NCBI RefSeq assembly: GCF_017355915.2
Contig: NZ_JAFEUV020000002.1
Coordinates: 659,662 to 723,661 of the forward strand
DNA length: 64,000 bases
Direction: 5' to 3'
Source: Telluribacter roseus
Lineage (GTDB): Bacteria; Bacteroidota; Bacteroidia; Cytophagales; Spirosomataceae
Under the pieces are notes generated by a model. It saw only the letters and a list, made by a program, of their open reading frames with translations, did not search any database and was not told the origin of the DNA. This document shows positions 61,550 to 64,000 of this stretch, piece by piece. Positions within the stretch are counted from its first letter, which is position 1. The number at the start of each line of letters is the position of its first letter. The translations under genes and the position numbers were made by a program.

Positions 61550-62212
61550 ATGTTACAGTTTCAGAAAATCTCCAAGCACTATCCCGCCGGTTTCGGTAAA
61601 GCATACGTACTACGCAACATCAATTTAGACATCAACGAAGGTGAGTTTGTGTCCATTATGGGTCCATCCGGTTCGGGTAAGTCTACGTTGCTGCATATCA
61701 TGGGACTGCTCGAAGAACCCTCCGAAGGCGAGTACCTCTTCCTGGGCGAGCCCGTTCAGAGCCTGTCCGAGAAGAAGCGTACGGATCTGCACCGCAACCA
61801 CATCGGCTTCGTGTTTCAGGCGTACCACCTCATTGACGAGCTGACTGTATACGAAAATATCGAAACGCCGCTGCTGTACAAGGGCGTGGCCTCGTCGGAG
61901 CGCAAGAGCCGGGTTGCTGAGCTGCTCGACCGCTTCAATATAGTAGCCAAGAAAGACCTGTTTCCGCATCAGCTATCGGGCGGACAGCAGCAGTTGGTAG
62001 GCGTGGCGCGGGCCATTGTACACCGTCCCAAAGTCATATTCGCGGATGAGCCAACCGGCAACCTCCACTCGGAGCAGGCCGTCGAAATCATGGAGCTGTT
62101 CAAGAAGCTGAATCAGGAGGATGGCGTCACCATTGTACAGGTGACGCACTCGGAGTCCAATGCTACCTACGGCGACCGGGTCGTACGCCTCAAAGACGGC
62201 TGGCTGGCGTGA
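61550..62212 (+). CDS. ABC transporter ATP-binding protein (MacB/LolD type)
   Basis: The 220-residue ATPase has Walker A GPSGSGKST (38-46), Q-loop Gln90, signature LSGGQ (142-146), Walker B VIFADE (162-167, catalytic Glu167) and H-loop His200. It lacks TM segments. This length and type are those of LolD/MacB/FtsE-like ATPases, which power FtsX-type permeases. It is the only ATPase in the window, so it is the prime candidate to energise the 15 permeases upstream. It shares their composite promoter-like element and is followed by a TolC-family gene. Confidence 0.96.
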   Translation: MLQFQKISKHYPAGFGKAYVLRNINLDINEGEFVSIMGPSGSGKSTLLHIMGLLEEPSEGEYLFLGEPVQSLSEKKRTDLHRNHIGFVFQAYHLIDELTVYENIETPLLYKGVASSERKSRVAELLDRFNIVAKKDLFPHQLSGGQQQLVGVARAIVHRPKVIFADEPTGNLHSEQAVEIMELFKKLNQEDGVTIVQVTHSESNATYGDRVVRLKDGWLA

Positions 62213-62368
62213 GTTAGCCTGTTAGGTATTAGGTTCTTAGGAATAAGGCTGCGGAAGCTGAACTCATAGATACAATTCATTTACTACTGTCTTAGAAAAT
62301 TCAATTTGTTATAAAACAGGAGAAAGGCTAACACCTAACAACCTACCTCCTAACTACCTAAAATAGCC

Positions 62369-63712
62369 ATGAAATATTTACTACTCTTACTTGGTTTTAT
62401 TCCCGGATTTCTGGTGCCTGAGCTTGCTAAAGCACAGGGCGCATCCACGCCGGACGCTATGCTCAGCCTGAGCGAGTGCGTCGATATCCTGGCTAAGAAT
62501 AACCTGACCTACCGCGATGCGCAGCTGCAGGCTGAGGCGGCGGATGCACTGTGGCGGCAGGTAAAATCGCAGCAGCTACCTTCGCTGGCACTGGGTGCGA
62601 GCCAGAGCGTCAACCTGGGCCGGAGCATCGACCGCTTCACCAACGCCTACATTGACCAGCTCTACAACTCCAACTACGTAGGAGCGGGGCTTGATCTGAC
62701 CCTATTCCGGGGCTTCCAGATCCAGAACCAGGTCCGTCAGAACCAGCTGCTGCGGGAGTCGGCCATCGAAAGCCGTACGGCCATCCTGAACGCCCAGACC
62801 ATCCTGCTGGTACAGGCTTACGTACAGGTACTGGCTACCCGGGCTCTGAACGAAGCGGCTCTACAGCAGGTAGAAGCTTCACAGCAGCAGGTAGATCGTG
62901 TGCAGAAGCAGGTTAGCGCCGGCGTAGTGGGCGAGAGTGGCCTGTACGAGATCAAGGCGCAGCTGGCCAATGACCGCTTCGACCAGGTGACGGCCCTTAA
63001 CAACTACCGGGCGGCGCGTCTGGCGCTCTTCCAGCTCCTGAACCTGCCCCCCAGCGATAACGTAGAACTGGAACCGCTGGCCCCGGCTGACCAGCCCAAT
63101 GGAACTATGAATGCCGAGGATATCTATGAAGATGCCCAGAAAGTATTTCCTGAACTACGCGGAGCCGAACTACGTCGGCAGAGCTTTACGTACCTGGTGA
63201 AGTCCATCAAGGCGGGTAATTTCCCGTCTCTGACTCTGTCTTCTAATTTCGGGGCGTTTTATGCCTCTACCAATGCCAATCTGGATTACTTCCAGCAGCT
63301 CAACGCTACCCGTAACGGAGGTTTGAGTGTGGGCCTGAACATCCCTCTCATGGGCCGCTGGGTAACCCGCCCCAGGGTTGCTACCGCCCAAGTACAGGAG
63401 CGCATCGCCCAGAACCAACTGGATATAACGCGTCAGCAGCTGCGCCAGGCCATCGAGCAGGCGGTGCTGGATGCCAATGCCGCCTCCGACCGCTTCGCCG
63501 CTGCCCAGAGCCAGCTCGAATCACTTACGATGAGCTTTGCGATGGTAGAAAGCCGACTCAACGCCGGTACGGCCAACATATTTGAGTACTCACTGGCTAA
63601 GGCCAATCTGGCCCGTGCCCAGGCCAACGCCATCCGCTCACGCTACGAGCACCAGATGCGTCAGCGCCTGCTGCAGTTCTACCGCCAGGGTGGCTGGAAT
63701 GGCGTGCTGTAA
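62369..63712 (+). CDS. TolC-family outer-membrane efflux protein
   Basis: The 447-residue protein has a signal peptide (MKYLLLLLGFIPGFLVPELAKAQ) and the duplicated TolC pattern of long amphipathic helices. The first half has SECVDILAKNNLTYRDAQLQAEAADALW and AQTILLVQAYVQVLA...ALQQVEASQQQVDRVQKQVSAG; the second half has LRQAIEQAVLDANAASDRFAAAQSQLESL and NIFEYSLAKANLARAQANAIRSRYE. It forms the outer-membrane channel of a tripartite exporter. The membrane-fusion (HlyD-type) partner is not in the window and may lie beyond or elsewhere. Confidence 0.92.
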   Translation: MKYLLLLLGFIPGFLVPELAKAQGASTPDAMLSLSECVDILAKNNLTYRDAQLQAEAADALWRQVKSQQLPSLALGASQSVNLGRSIDRFTNAYIDQLYNSNYVGAGLDLTLFRGFQIQNQVRQNQLLRESAIESRTAILNAQTILLVQAYVQVLATRALNEAALQQVEASQQQVDRVQKQVSAGVVGESGLYEIKAQLANDRFDQVTALNNYRAARLALFQLLNLPPSDNVELEPLAPADQPNGTMNAEDIYEDAQKVFPELRGAELRRQSFTYLVKSIKAGNFPSLTLSSNFGAFYASTNANLDYFQQLNATRNGGLSVGLNIPLMGRWVTRPRVATAQVQERIAQNQLDITRQQLRQAIEQAVLDANAASDRFAAAQSQLESLTMSFAMVESRLNAGTANIFEYSLAKANLARAQANAIRSRYEHQMRQRLLQFYRQGGWNGVL

Positions 63713-63804
63713 AAGAGAAAATAAGTAGGTAGCCTGCTGTGCAACGCTCAGGCTTTACCCGTGTCTTTAATTTAGAGTATTAGGTTGTGGAAATGTAAAT
63801 CCCG

Positions 63805-63837
63805 AAATAGGGCGGCTTCTGGCCGCCCTATTTTTTT
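63805..63837 (+). terminator. Rho-independent terminator after the TolC-family gene
   Basis: AAATAGGGCGGC (63805-63816), loop TTCTG, GCCGCCCTATTT (63822-63833), then a run of T to 63837. It is a classic intrinsic terminator about 95 bp after the stop; the opposite strand also has an A-rich lead, so it may serve the convergent gene too. Confidence 0.88.
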
Positions 63838-63906
63838 GTGGACATACACTCCTTATAGAGCAGTGTATTGAATTATAAAGTCTGCTTCATTGTGTCAGTC
63901 CGATTT

Positions 63907-63999
63907 CTATGACAAATGCAAGTTGTTCTGGTAGGTTGTCTGATTTTTTATCAGGGCGAATATCAGGTGAATGATCTTGTTTCTGACCGCATTCAGGAC
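63907..63999 (-). CDS. C-terminal end of a probable IS110-type transposase (cut by window edge)
   Basis: Minus-strand reading gives 30 open codons ending at TAG (63907-63909): VLNAVRNKIIHLIFALIKNQ then TTYQNNLHLS. The (N)AxRNK(I/L)xHxIFAxxxxxxxYxxN pattern resembles, from memory, the tail of IS110-family transposases in Bacteroidota. A second minus frame is also open for 37 codons here, so this call is tentative. It would place an insertion sequence immediately beyond the right edge. Confidence 0.4.
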   Translation of the reverse strand, partial: VLNAVRNKIIHLIFALIKNQTTYQNNLHLS

Positions 64000-64000
64000 T

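Overview
The window reads as the chromosome of a Bacteroidota bacterium of the order Cytophagales (Spirosoma/Dyadobacter-like; inferred from gene content, not searched). Support comes from an ECF sigma/anti-sigma pair with DUF4097 proteins, a carboxypeptidase-regulatory-fold outer-membrane barrel protein, long FtsX-type permeases with the C-terminal NPV(K/R)SL(R/K)(S/T)E tail, sodium-pumping NADH dehydrogenase, and starts that mostly lack Shine-Dalgarno sequences. DNA is moderately GC-rich except for one visibly AT-rich gene. No rRNA, tRNA or CRISPR was seen.

Layout. 1-3.4 kb: a cut-off divergent gene, an ECF sigma factor, its zinc-finger anti-sigma factor and two DUF4097 envelope proteins. 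3.7-5.9 kb: a BlaI-type repressor with an array of palindromic operators, overlapping an M56 (BlaR1-like) membrane protease with a tandem-repeat tail. 6.0-8.5 kb: an outer-membrane beta-barrel protein. 8.8-38.3 kb: eleven full-length FtsX/MacB-type permease paralogues in one orientation with no ATPase between them, plus two small exported proteins. 38.5-49.8 kb: an island with nqrABCDEF-apbE and a convergent nqrM-like gene, a CBS-domain protein, a Kazal-type lipoprotein, two paralogous small lipoproteins and an 18-residue-repeat DUF4097 protein. 50.1-60.1 kb: four more FtsX paralogues. 60.6-63.7 kb: an exported 22-residue-repeat (pentapeptide-like) protein, then the only ABC ATPase of the window and a TolC-family outer-membrane protein. 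The right edge holds what looks like the tail of a transposase.

How the parts may work together. Fifteen permeases of about 780-817 residues share one architecture (N-terminal TM helix, periplasmic MacB_PCD domain, FtsX TM block, second MacB_PCD domain, second FtsX block), and none carries a nucleotide-binding domain. The ATPase at 61550 and TolC protein at 62369 are the obvious local partners. The strongest regulatory signal is a composite element found five times (before the permeases at 8807, 14080 and 50091, the DUF4097 gene at 48801, and the ATPase at 61550). It has a TGTCCGATATCGGACA-type palindrome, a CAG-ending motif whose last base is always 47.5 nt from the palindrome centre, and then a GG-YAT...TTGG sigma-54-like -24/-12 sequence. 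This ties permeases, ATPase and a surface protein into one candidate sigma-54/enhancer-binding-protein regulon, the best candidate here for an undescribed system.

Non-coding DNA is rich in repeats: an inverted pair of ~250-bp MITE-like elements, homologous purine/pyrimidine spacers between permease genes, GC-rich NotI/BssHII-like motifs, short hairpins, and CTAAC-type leaders before start codons. The AT-rich permease gene at 35909 is flanked by a duplicated gene end, which points to insertion.
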